Part shown: piece after piece, positions 41,180 to 50,803 of the stretch
Layout: every line of letters starts with the position of its first letter
How positions within the stretch are numbered: position 1 is the first letter of the stretch
Assembly (NCBI RefSeq): GCF_000002985.6
Contig: NC_003283.11
Coordinates: 17,609,501 to 17,673,500, forward strand
DNA from: Caenorhabditis elegans
Lineage: Eukaryota; Nematoda; Chromadorea; Rhabditida; Rhabditidae
Reading direction: 5' to 3'
Length of the DNA stretch: 64,000 nt
The notes under the pieces: model-generated
What the model saw: only the letters and a program-made list of their open reading frames with translations
What the model was told of the DNA's origin: nothing
The model's database searches: none
Translations under genes and position numbers: made by a program

Positions 41180-43837
41180 ACGTTAAATAAATAACAAAAA
41201 AAAACGGTAAAACGAGACTAACCCAGAAAGAGTACGTCTCGAGTTTGGGACGGGAAAGGAGAGAGAGGGTAATGTGGTAGAAGAGATCAATTAGAAGTCA
41301 AAGAGAACCAGCGGAAAAAAAGTTAATACCGGGGAATATTGAGATCGAGAAAGTTTGAAAATTGATAGGGGGAGAGAAATACCGGTATATTTTTGACAAG
41401 ATTGTTCCAAATAGGAATGGATTTGGCAAAGAAATGAGAGGTGCATGTGTCTTTCCTAACCAGAATCATGGGTCTCCTATTGGAATTAGAGAACTTGACA
41501 AACTGAGTTAATTTAGAGAAATGAGTAGAACCGGTAAGAAGTCTATATAATAGTTTCATTTGAGCTTTAATTCTAGTGTGTCTGGTGGAGAATAGTTCCA
41601 TGATGCACAGTCTGTTTTCGTAAGAGGTGAATTTAACGTTGCACCTTTGCAGGACGCGTTTGGTGAAGGTCCTAAGCGGTTTTTCAAGTATGGCAGAGAG
41701 TGAGGAGTTGGGGGAAGGGGAGTAGATCTCAGAGCAATAGTTTATGATGGGGGCAACGTATGTTTTAAATAAGTGGCTATAAAACTTGTGGGAGTTAGAG
41801 GAGAACGCTTTGAGAATTTGCTTAGCCCTTAGCATGGCTAGGCAGCTTATTTTTATAATATGAGGTTCAAAGTTTAATTTAAAATCTGTGATAAGACCTA
41901 AATCGCGGACTGTGGAGGATGGAAGAATGGGGAAATTATCCACTCTATACGTGTGGTTGGAGTTACGGGATCCAAGAGAGAGGACAGAAGATTTGGCAGG
42001 GGCAAGAGGAAGTTTGTTTTTCTTTGACCATTTGACTATAGTGTCAATCGAATTTTGGAGCGTAGAGGGATTTTGATGGAAAATTTTTATATCGTCCGCA
42101 AAGCATGAGACGTGGATATTAGGTTCGAGGTCGATCAACAAGTCATTTATAAATAGTATAAAGAGAAGGGGGCCAGACACGGAGCCCTGGGGGACGCCTG
42201 AGGAAATGGGGTAAGCATTACTTGAGACAAATTTATTGATTTTAACAGTAAACGTTCTGAGGTGCAGGAATTCCTTGAACCAAGAGCATGTAAGTTTGTC
42301 TAGTCCAAACAGGGCAAGTTTTTTAGGAGGATTGGGTGAGATACTTTATCAAATGCTGTCGCAAAGTCAAAAAAAGAGAATGTCGAGAGATTTTTCATTT
42401 TTGAGGATCGAGTGATAAAGTGAGATGGAGCGCACTAGAGAGGAAGGGCAACTTCTGAAGTTGAGGAACCCATGCTGATGGGGAGAGAGCAGATGAGAGT
42501 ATTCAGAGCGGATACGAGAACAAATGATGCGTTCCATAATCCGAGCAAATGGGTCAGTCAAAGAGATCGGTCTATAATTACTGGGAGAGGAGGGGTTTCC
42601 TTTCTTGGGTATTGGAATAATTACGGCGTGTTTCCATCGATTGGGAATAGCGGAGTCAGAAAAAGACTGCCTGAAGATTATAGAGAGCGGCAATGCGAGA
42701 GGTGTAGCACACTTTTTAATCACTAGATAGTTGGCAGCATGGGGGGAGAAACCACACTTGGGAGGAAGTTTGCTGAGAACACTTTCAATTATATACGGTA
42801 GGAAGGAATCTGCTTGTGTACAGTTATTGGGCGACTTGTTGGGCGCGGGGGGCGAATTGGGTTGATTATGTGGGGGGGGGGGGGGGGAATTGGGAAACAG
42901 GTTGCCCTCAGGCGAGAATTGAGAGGCAAAGATTTTGGCAAATACTTCGCTTATATCGGATTCATTGACAATCGGTTTATTGTCAACAAGAATAGCTGGA
43001 ACTTTTTCTTGTATTTTGAGGCGGCTATTGATGAGACGCCTTACTTTGGAAAAGTTTGAGTTGTTAATTATATCATTTTCAAAACACCTTACTGATTTTC
43101 TGTATTGGCTGTAGAGTTTTCGATATTTGACTTGGGCATTTTTTATAGTTTCAAAAGGGGAATTTCTAGAGAGAAGGAGCTTGTTGGTCTTTTTTCTCGG
43201 TCGTTTTAATTTGCGAAGTAAATTGGAAGCTGGTGGTGAAGAAGTGCCTAAATTGGGAGATTTTGTGGGGCAGTGTAATGTCAAGAGATTTTCTAGGATA
43301 GTAAGAAGATGCTCATATTTTTCGGAAACCGTTTTGAAAGCGCTGAATTCCCAATCCCAATTAACGCGAGAAAGGTCAGAGTTGAGTAGAGGAAAATTGC
43401 ATTTTTTGTAGTCAAAAATTTTAGTGGGGGTGGCGGGTTGGGAAGAAACTCCTATTATTGGTTTATGATAGGATGGATGAAGTGGGATTTTGAACTCTAC
43501 CGAAAGATGGTCAGAGTTTAAAACGGCAGGACGTGGGGAGAGGTCAAGAACGGATACGTCGGGAGAGCAAGTAACTAGGTCAAGGATGTTACTGGAAGTT
43601 CTAGAGATACGCGTGGGAAACCTAACTTTTTGTGAAAGGTTGTTAGAGCTAAGAAAAAGGGAAAAGGGATGCGTTGATGTAGTGTTATTTGACCATTCGA
43701 TTAAAGGAAAATTGAGATCCCCAGTGAGAATAATATTGGAGAAGAATAATATTGGAGATGAATAATATTGGAGAAGAATAATATTGGAGAAGAATAATAT
43801 TGGAGAAGAATAATATTGGAGAAGAATAATATTGGAG
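41180..43837 (-). mobile_element. 5'-truncated non-LTR retrotransposon (LINE, CR1/Sam-like)
   Basis: Minus-strand coding from about 43740 begins inside the endonuclease domain (GDLNFPLIEW, NILDLVTCSPDVSVLDL, LNSDHLSVEF). It proceeds through a linker into reverse transcriptase (PKKGNPSSPSNYRPISLT, HQHGFLNFRSC, SCFADDIKIFHQ with FADD in place of YADD, LGLITDFKLNFEPHI) and ends at TAA 41323-41325. The frame breaks near 42368, at KSLDILFF, so the copy is dead. A run of G (about 42873-42889) encodes proline. The 3' end is taken as a TTTTTTTTGTTATTTATTTAA-like tail near 41180; no target duplication is visible. It separates an F-box gene from its upstream dyad. Confidence 0.85.
43726..43837. repeat. 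Seven 16 bp repeats at the 5' junction of the LINE
   Basis: AAGAATAATATTGGAG is repeated seven times (one unit ATGAATAATATTGGAG), directly where LINE homology ends. The first unit overlaps LINE coding sequence, so the unit was copied from the element's own truncated end. Confidence 0.9.
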
Positions 43838-43860
43838 ACTTGCGCGTCAAGTATAACGCC

Positions 43861-43890
43861 AAGTACGCAAACACTTGTCATTGCGTACTT
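43861..43890. promoter_or_regulatory. GTACGCAA dyad (site a)
   Basis: AAGTACGCAA, a 10 bp spacer and TTGCGTACTT. It lies just beyond the LINE's 5' end. Subtracting the LINE puts it about 180 bp before the ATG of the F-box gene at 31228-41022. Confidence 0.6.
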
Positions 43891-43981
43891 CACCCGTCTA
43901 CCGTAGTTGCTCACATTTTATCGATTATTTTCTGAGAAACTATCGTAAAAAGCTTTTAAAAAGTACATAAAACAGTGAATT

Positions 43982-45781
43982 TTAACACAAAATTAAACGA
44001 GAAACACTCAACATAACAACATAAAAATCAACTTTATTTCGATTTAAATTGATTTTCGTGAATTTAACTTTTCGATCCATATCGATTCTGACTTGGAACT
44101 TTGTGCCTGCAGTCGTTTCGTAGATTACACTGGATTGAAGCCAATCCACAATATTATTCGGCTCGAAGAGTTGCAAATAATCCTTGATTTCGCTCAAAAT
44201 TACTTGATACTTGAAGGTTCCTGACTCAAAGTGTGGGCATTCGAGGAGAATCTGGAATTTTTTAATATTTTTTTGATTAATTAAAACTTTTAAAAAACTA
44301 ACATCTCTGACATAAATAGCATCTTCAATTGTAAAATCGTGAACTAGAACGTTGAAACGAGAAAGATGAATGAGATTTTCAATTGGACAAATCACTTTTC
44401 AAAACGCATCCAATTTAATCGATTTTCCTTTCTTCCAGTGTTCGAGATTAGTTACTGAAGAAATATTCGCTGAACCATTTCAGAGAAAAATTTCAATTTC
44501 TTCGAGTGTTCCAGGTTCACACAGAGAAATTACAGAAAATACTCCAATTATATCGAGTTCTGACATTCTGAGTCTCTTCGTCTGGATTAGCTGGGACAGC
44601 TTGAAAATCTTCTTTTTGAACGCATTTTTCAACATATCGCCGGCCATTTTGTTTCCTTGTGAATTCACAAAAAGCAGCTCCAATCGGATTTTCGAATTTT
44701 TCAAAATTCCAGACATGTGCTGCAGCAGCTTCTTCATTCCAGCCTCATCCCTGGCTCGTTCGTCAATTTCTCCGAATTCGTCCTCGACGACGTCATTAGT
44801 GTACTCCCGGTGGACTGCGTACGTGTCATAATCGAAATCTCCGCTATTCGGATCGTATTTCTTCTTGAAACTGGTTCTCAACGAGTATTCACCAATGTCA
44901 AATTTGATTTGTTCGAAATTGAAATTTGAGTGATCTATGACGTGGCGCAGGGGTCGGGAGACGTTTCGCAGCACGAGACTGCAAGATTTTTAGGGGGTTT
45001 TTCCGGAAAAAAAGCCTTAAAATTAAAAATGTATAGGTTTTTTAAAATGTTTCTCATGTTTATGTACACTTTTCAGAAATTTTCTACTTTCGATTTTCTC
45101 GAAAAATCGGGAATTTTCAACCTTGTGTCAATTTACGCAGCTTGTGAACTCCACGAGGACAATTTTGCGCTGAAATTCGTGATTTTTTGCCATTTTTACA
45201 TTTTTTCAGGTTTAAATCAATAAAATTCGTTTATTATAGGGTTTTATACATAAAATTCTATATATATTTTCTGCTTAATCCGCGAAAATAGCACAAAATC
45301 AACGATTTTTGCCGTAAATCGACATATGGCCGAATTTTATGGATTTTTCTTCAATTTCAAGAGCTTCTAGTCAAAATACCGCTCGAAATGATCCAGGTTG
45401 TTCACAATTCTATGTGTAATCTGCGCCGACATGTCCCCAAGAGATATTGCGTCCGGATTCCAGCTGAAAAAGGATTTTTTATTCGTATTTCGAGAAAAAT
45501 CGATTGAAAAATTAGTCTTTTTTATGGAAAAAATCAGAAGAAAGCGAGATAAATTTTCATTTTTAAGCGAATTACCTCACTTCGCCATCTATTTCAACAT
45601 TTTCTTTTTCAATTTTATAGTACCAAAATTCGAATTCTCGATATTCGATAACCTTTTTTCCAGCCAAATCACAAAATGATTTGAATGCCTCGAAAATTGG
45701 AGTTTTCTTTGGATATTCCTGTCGAATGAATTCTCGGAGAGCAGTTTTCGATTTTTTCGTCAAATTTTTCGGTGGAGCCAT
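43982..45781 (-). pseudogene. HTH-F-box-FTH gene with two in-frame TGA codons
   Basis: Exons 45781-45576, 45463-45380, 44978-44303 and 44251-43982 join without any frameshift. Exon 1 is the HTH domain (FIRQEYPKKTPIFEAFKSFC, YREFEFWYYKI). Exon 2 is the F-box (WNPDAISLGDMSAQITHRIV), continuing LVLRNVSRPLRHVID. In the FTH exon TGA occurs at 44480-44482 and 44399-44401, yet conserved sequence (LEHWKKGKSI between them, ENLIHLSRFNVLVHDFTIED after them) continues in the same frame, and the splice sites and last exon are intact. It is most simply a young pseudogene. Stop readthrough cannot be excluded from sequence. Confidence 0.75.
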
Positions 45782-45902
45782 ATCGTCAAGTTTTCTGAAA
45801 TTTAAAGCAATTAAAAAGATCTTAAGAGCTTAAATTAAAGCAGAAATTTCTAGAAATCCAAGAAAAAATCGATTTTCTGCGCTGCGCGTCAATTAGAACG
45901 CC

Positions 45903-45932
45903 GAGTACGCAAACACTCCTCATTGCGTACTT
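45903..45932. promoter_or_regulatory. GTACGCAA dyad (site b)
   Basis: GAGTACGCAA, a 10 bp spacer and TTGCGTACTT, about 120 bp before the ATG of the F-box gene at 43982-45781. It is followed by GTCGTCTACAGTACTTGCAA, which resembles the flank of site d. Confidence 0.65.
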
Positions 45933-46080
45933 TGTCGTCTACAGTACTTGCAAGGAATTTCAGAGACATTTTAAATATTTTGAAATTTTATCGCTAAAAG
46001 CGAATGGTTTTTGCGACTTTATCGATTGATTACAGGTTAACAAGGTTTTTATCAACAACTCCAACAACAAATTTAACAAT

Positions 46081-47192
46081 TTAAACTAATTCCTTGTCGA
46101 TCACAAGCTCATAATCGTCGACAGAGTATCGGAAACGGAATTTTCGATGATATGGGGCGAGCTTAAGAACATCAGCGATGGCATGAACTCTCGATTCGTC
46201 TCGTTGCTTCCTGGTGTAAATTTTGCAGTGCTCGAAATGCTTGGATCTCATGATAGTCTGAAATTCGAAATTGCAAAAAAAAAAATCAATTTTAAGTAAT
46301 TTTTAAACTAAATAACTAACATCTCTAATCTTCTCTGCATCGGAAACGGTAACATTATCGAGAAAAATATCGAATCGCTTGAAATTAAAAAGATTATCGA
46401 TTGCAATCTCCGGATCTGTTTCATCACCACCGCAAAAGTGGAGAATTTTTGCTTTTTTCCACTGATCCATCGCGAAAAGTCTCTGCGTATCATAGGGTTC
46501 AAATGCCCACACCATTGTAATTTTTTCAAGAGTTCCCGATTTAAAATACGCGAGAATTGATGACATTGTGGCGAGCGGCATTCCGATAAAAAAGATTCTC
46601 TTCGTGGAAATCGGCTTGAACGAGTGTTTCTTGAACCAGTCCAACAAAATCGGAGCATTCTTCTGTGTCTGGGTCTGTCTGATGCAGATCTTCTGCAATT
46701 CCAGCTTCTGCTCGAAAATTTCCTTCAAATCGGCCAACGCCAACTGAAAATGCTGTTTTCCGTCGATTTTCAGCTCCATGTCGCGGTATTTCTGCAGAGA
46801 AGAGCCGTAGACAATCAAATTTTCTCATTTCAAATTCGCGTTTTCGGTTTTTTCCTTGTATTTTGTGCAAATGTAGAGGATCGTTTCATTTTCGGTGAAT
46901 TCCAATGCAATTTCTTTGATTGGCGATCTCAAAGTGTCCAAAATTGCCTGAATAATTGGGATTTTCGGAGTTGAGCTGAAAAATAGTGGTTTTAGGGGTT
47001 TTTTAATTAGAAAAAACGATAATATTCTTGTTAACGTGACTTTTTCAACGATAAAAGTTGTGCAATTGAACCCAAAAAAGTCATTTTTATCGTTTAAAAC
47101 TCACATTTTCATCGAATCCAACTTATCCGCGAGTTTTTCAAGTTTATTAGTCATTTCGGATTGAGCAATAATGTGCTTGTTCAGTGATAATA
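46081..47192 (-). pseudogene. FTH gene with degenerate F-box and one in-frame TGA
   Basis: Exons 47192-47105, 46975-46321 and 46257-46081 are in frame. The first reads EMTNKLEKLADKLDSMK and lacks HTH. The F-box is barely recognisable (IPIIQAILDTLRSPIKEI). The FTH region (LALADLKEIFEQKLELQ, GTLEKITMVW, DQWKKAKILHFCGG, VSDAEKIRD) and the last exon (HFEHCKIYTRKQRDESRVHA) are well kept. TGA at 46825-46827 interrupts the frame between ENANLK and ENLIVYG. The start codon is unclear; the first in-frame ATG is within exon 1. The TGA, with all other signals intact, indicates recent loss. Confidence 0.65.
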
Positions 47193-47278
47193 CTGAAAAA
47201 TAGTGAAAATTAAAAATTCTTGCTCATCGTAAAATCTGTTGTTTGAAACAAAAACATCTGGGTACAGTAGTCTGTCGT

Positions 47279-47304
47279 GTACGCAATGACAAGTGTCTGC
47301 GTAC
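47279..47304. promoter_or_regulatory. GTACGCAA dyad (site c, reversed)
   Basis: GTACGCAA, a spacer and TGCGTAC, about 87 bp before the first exon of the FTH gene at 46081-47192. The flank TTTTATTTGACGCGC matches the reverse complement of the flanks of sites a and b, so this copy is inverted. Confidence 0.6.
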
Positions 47305-47450
47305 TGCATTTTATTTGACGCGCATCGCAGGTGAATCGAGTTATTTTTTGTGGAAACCTCTGAAATTCGGTAAGAACAGCGAGAAAAGCTTGAAAACATA
47401 ATTTTTATTAACAGAAACAGAAAGACACAAAATTCAGAATTTTTGGACAT

Positions 47451-48663
47451 TTATAGAACCCGTTTGATCATCAGCTCATAGTCATTGTGTGTGATGAGGA
47501 ATTGAGCACCTTCTCCGTCATTATAGAAAACTTCATCTTCAACGAAATTATAATTTGGATCGAAAACATGCAGAATATCTATTATGAAATCGTAAAAATC
47601 CAGCACACTGATAGTTCCACTGTTGAAATTGGCGGTTTTTAAGAGAATCTGAAAAGAATTAAGGATTTTTAAGGTTAAGCAAACTATAACAAACATCTCG
47701 GATTTTAACAGCATCTGCGACCGTGAAATAATCCAGTTCTAAGTAGAAATTTGAAAGATGAACGAGATTTTCGATGGGAAAACTTGAATGTTCACTTGAT
47801 ATAATGTCAGCTGATTTTGCCATTTTCCATTGCTCCAGCCTAAAAATTTCCTCCAAAGTGCTCAGATCCAGGTGGTGCAGAATTTTAATACTTCTGAGGA
47901 TTCCTGGTTGAAAACCTGACAGAATTCCCGGAATATCACAATTGCACGCTTCCAAAGTGATTTTTTCGACTTTCCACAACTTTTTCGAATCGGAAACTGA
48001 TTTGAACCAGCTCATCACTGTTTCCACGGCTGCAGTGTCTTCGTCAAGTGCAGAGAAATTGAAATGACTTAATTGAAAATGAGGATTTTCAATCAATACT
48101 GTAACGTCATTTAAAGCTATTTTCAAGGCATTTTTCGTAAAACAACGTTTCTCTCGATGATTGAATTGAACTGTGCAAGTTTGACCATCGAAATCCTGAG
48201 TTATGGCGACATTTTTTGCATCGTGGAGCACAAAACTGAATAAATCCTTAAATAAGTCGAGCCGAAGACGCTTGAAACCCGGATCCTTATCATTGACGAT
48301 TTCACGAAAGTTCCGGCAAACTTTTCGAAGAGAAAGTCTGAAAAAAAAAAACAAAAAATCAATAAAATATTGAAATACTGGTTTCAAATCTACCGATCGA
48401 TTGGTTTGACGTTTTCCACCATTTTATGAATGATGTCCAATGGCATATTCGACATCGATGGAGCTTTGGAACTGAAAAAAAAACGGTTTTTTGCTTTGAA
48501 TTAGAGAAATTTCTCCTGGGAAAAGTGTATTTTTTAGTGAAATTCAGTGAAAACCTGCGAAATTCTCGTAATTTCTGTCAATTTATTCGTATATGTGGCA
48601 CTTTTAACCTTAAATTTCTTACATTTTCAAGGAAATCACTTTTTCGTCCAAATCGTCGGCCAT
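47451..48663 (-). CDS. F-box/FTH protein without HTH domain (intact)
   Basis: Exons 48663-48623, 48471-48394, 48337-47695 and 47648-47451 join to 319 residues. A short first exon (MADDLDEKVISLK) replaces the HTH exon of its neighbours. The F-box (MSNMPLDIIHKMVENVKPID then LSLRKVCRNFREIVND) is good. The FTH region includes KIALNDVTVLIENPHFQLSH, GILRSIKIL, LEQWKMAKS and FTVADAVKIRD before the conserved intron. The last exon ends NDYELMIKRVL. It is the only intact F-box gene of this array with compact introns. It is likely an SCF substrate adaptor acting in cytosol or nucleus, by family. Confidence 0.8.
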
Positions 48664-48822
48664 TTCCCAGCTAAAAATTCCAAGCCGAGGAGAATTGCCT
48701 AAAAATTGAAAAAATACAAAGAAAAGTGGAGTTTCAGTGAAAAAACTATCAAATTTTTCGAATTTCCAAGAAAATCTCTCAAATATATTTAAATAAATAA
48801 GAAGCTCGTAAATTAAAATGCC

Positions 48823-48852
48823 GAGTACGCAAACACTAGTCATTGCGTACTT
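48823..48852. promoter_or_regulatory. GTACGCAA dyad (site d)
   Basis: GAGTACGCAA, a 10 bp spacer and TTGCGTACTT, about 160 bp before the ATG of the intact F-box gene. Flanks ATGCCGAG and GACTACAGTACTCCAACGG resemble those of site b. Confidence 0.65.
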
Positions 48853-48869
48853 CGCTGACTACAGTACTC

Positions 48870-49496
48870 CAACGGAATTTTTTTCAGATATTTGGCAGAA
48901 AAACTTCAAAAATTGACGAAAAATGGCTTAAAAAGGAACGAAAATGACAATAAAATTAAGAATTTCTGCCGAATGTGCACTAAAAGACTTGGAAATTTAT
49001 TGATTTTCACTATTTCATATTGAAAAACCTGAATATATTAAAAATCGTCAGAAATGTGTTGGAAATCTGAAAAATTCCCAAAATGCTGGATTTGCCTTGT
49101 AAAAATATGTTTTTTTTTAATTGAAAAACTTTCCGAAAACTGAATTTTTACAATTATTACTAGAAAATCCCAAAAAAGTGGGTTTTTTTTTGCAAAAAAA
49201 AATGAAATTTTAATAATTTTTAATCGTTTATCTACTTTTTGAATAAATTTTGATCTTTTTAATGCAAATTTTGGCTGATATTCCATAAAACCAGTAAAAA
49301 ATTCACATTTTTCACTATTTTTCCGTTAATTTTATGGAAAATCGTCAATTTTAGGAAGAAAATACATGAAAATCATCCGAAAAGGTTAATATTTTAATAG
49401 AAATGTTCAATTTTTATTATTTTCTCTGAAAAAACGGTTTATAATCGAGAAAAAGACGAAATTCGCTAAATTTTTCCGCTCGTCGAATAAAATGCC
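48870..49496. other. Gene-free AT-rich interval
   Basis: Many GAAAAT and TTTTTGA words without stable frames; I see nothing functional. It might be the remnant of a lost F-box gene, because a dyad lies at its upper end. Confidence 0.35.
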
Positions 49497-49529
49497 AAGT
49501 ACGCAAGTGTGCCCCGATATTGCGTACTT
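49497..49529. promoter_or_regulatory. GTACGCAA dyad (site e, orphan)
   Basis: AAGTACGCAA, a 13 bp spacer and TTGCGTACTT, followed by GCCGCCTACAGTACC. No gene starts in the expected place below it. Confidence 0.5.
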
Positions 49530-49940
49530 TGCCGCCTACAGTACCCAATTTTTTATACAAAGTCTAAGTTTTTCGGCTAAATTTCAGGCCTAAAAATTCA
49601 AATACGAAGAATTTTAGCTAAAGTTACAATTAACAAAAAATACCCTTGCTGAAAAACACGATTTTGAAAAAAGAGCTTTTGGTGTTGTCGAATTCCCTCT
49701 AAAATCTATTTTCAAACCCTCAACTTTTGCTCGTATACTTTGCCTGAACCATGACTCAATGATACCCTTATCAACCCAAAAACTGCCCGTTTTCTGTACG
49801 TACAAACCTTAAAAATTGAAGTTCACGTGAATCTGAACACCCTAATAGTGGGCGGAGTTGCTCAATGTCGGCGAAATTTCCAAGTGCTGATTGTGCACAT
49901 TTTGTTCTATAAATTGCGGGGGGTACCCCAACACAAATTG
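49530..49940. other. Upstream region of dgat-2
   Basis: No gene. One GATA-type site (CTTATCA, 49767-49773) is present. Confidence 0.4.
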
Positions 49941-49954
49941 CGAAATTTCGTTGT

Positions 49955-50050
49955 CTTATCACTTGACTTTTCAATCTTATCAGTTTTTTTAAATCGATAG
50001 GTACACGGAGGCTAATGGTGTAGTCTAGTAGTCTAGTGACACGTATAAAA
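49955..50050 (+). promoter_or_regulatory. Likely promoter of dgat-2: two GATA sites and a TATA box
   Basis: CTTATCA at 49955-49961 and TCTTATCAG at 49975-49983 are reverse complements of TGATAAG and CTGATAAGA, the site type bound by the intestinal GATA factor ELT-2. TATAAAA at 50044-50050 follows at a plausible distance. The coding start is 750 bp further on, after a region holding two repeat elements, which would be a 5' UTR intron ending at the acceptor before 50804. Confidence 0.5.
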
Positions 50051-50160
50051 ACCACAGGGTCTTAGTCATTTGTCTCATTTTCAAAATATAGTTTTGTTTT
50101 GAAAAATAATTTTGTTTTTTGCATTTTTAGCGTGACTTTCTACATTTTAAAGTTGAAAAT

Positions 50161-50386
50161 TTGAGTTTCTCGCCTAGAAAAACCTATTAGCCAGTCCAGG
50201 GAGTCGAACCCCTGACCTTCTGAGCCATACCCAACCTTCTAACCTACTGCGCCACGTTACCGCCACTCGAGGGCGCTCACGCCTTGCAAGGTGGCGCAGT
50301 GGCTAAGAGGCTAGGCTATGGCGCAGAAGGTCCCGGGTTCGACTCCCTGGAAGGGTATATAGATTTTCCTAGACAAGAAATTCAAT
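50161..50386. mobile_element. tRNA-like inverted-repeat element 1
   Basis: Ends CCTAGAAAAACCTA and TAGATTTTCCTAG. The left arm holds GGAGTCGAACCCCTGACC. The right arm holds GGTGGCGCAGTGGCTAAGAG (A-box-like) and GGGTTCGACTCC (B-box-like) 40-odd bases on. The arms are imperfect reverse complements. Confidence 0.85.
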
Positions 50387-50499
50387 ATTTTCACTTTTGA
50401 ATTTGGAAAATCAACCATTTTTCGAGGTTGCGGAAATTTAGTGACATTTGTTGCAACTTTTCGTTTTCTTGAACTAATTTTGATTGGATACTGAATTAC

Positions 50500-50702
50500 T
50501 CACCTGTAAAAACCTACATGGGTCTGCCGGGGTCGAACCCCTGACCTTCGGCGTCATAGCCAAGCCTCTTATCCCCTGCGCCACCTGTGAGCGCGCGCCA
50601 CTTGGCAGCGTGGCGCAGTGGCTAGAAGGATAGATTACGGCGCAGAAGGCCAGGGGTTCGATTCCCCGACATTGAATATATGTTTTTCAAGGTGAGAAAT
50701 TT
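50500..50702. mobile_element. tRNA-like inverted-repeat element 2
   Basis: The left arm has GGGGTCGAACCCCTGACC. The right arm has CGTGGCGCAGTGGCTAGAAG and GGGGTTCGATTCCCC. The outer ends (CTGTAAAAACCTA, TATGTTTTTCAAGG) are slightly decayed. Located before dgat-2. Confidence 0.85.
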
Positions 50703-50803
50703 AGAAATTTTACTTTACAAGTTCAAAAATGTATGGTTTTTCTGATTTTTTCAATCTCCTCCGAATTTCGTTCGAATTTCCATTTAAAGGTACAATTTCC
50801 AGC

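Noticed and set aside
42873-42889. Run of G as a structured regulatory element
   Set aside because: It lies in the LINE and encodes a proline run on the other strand; run length may also be a sequencing artefact.
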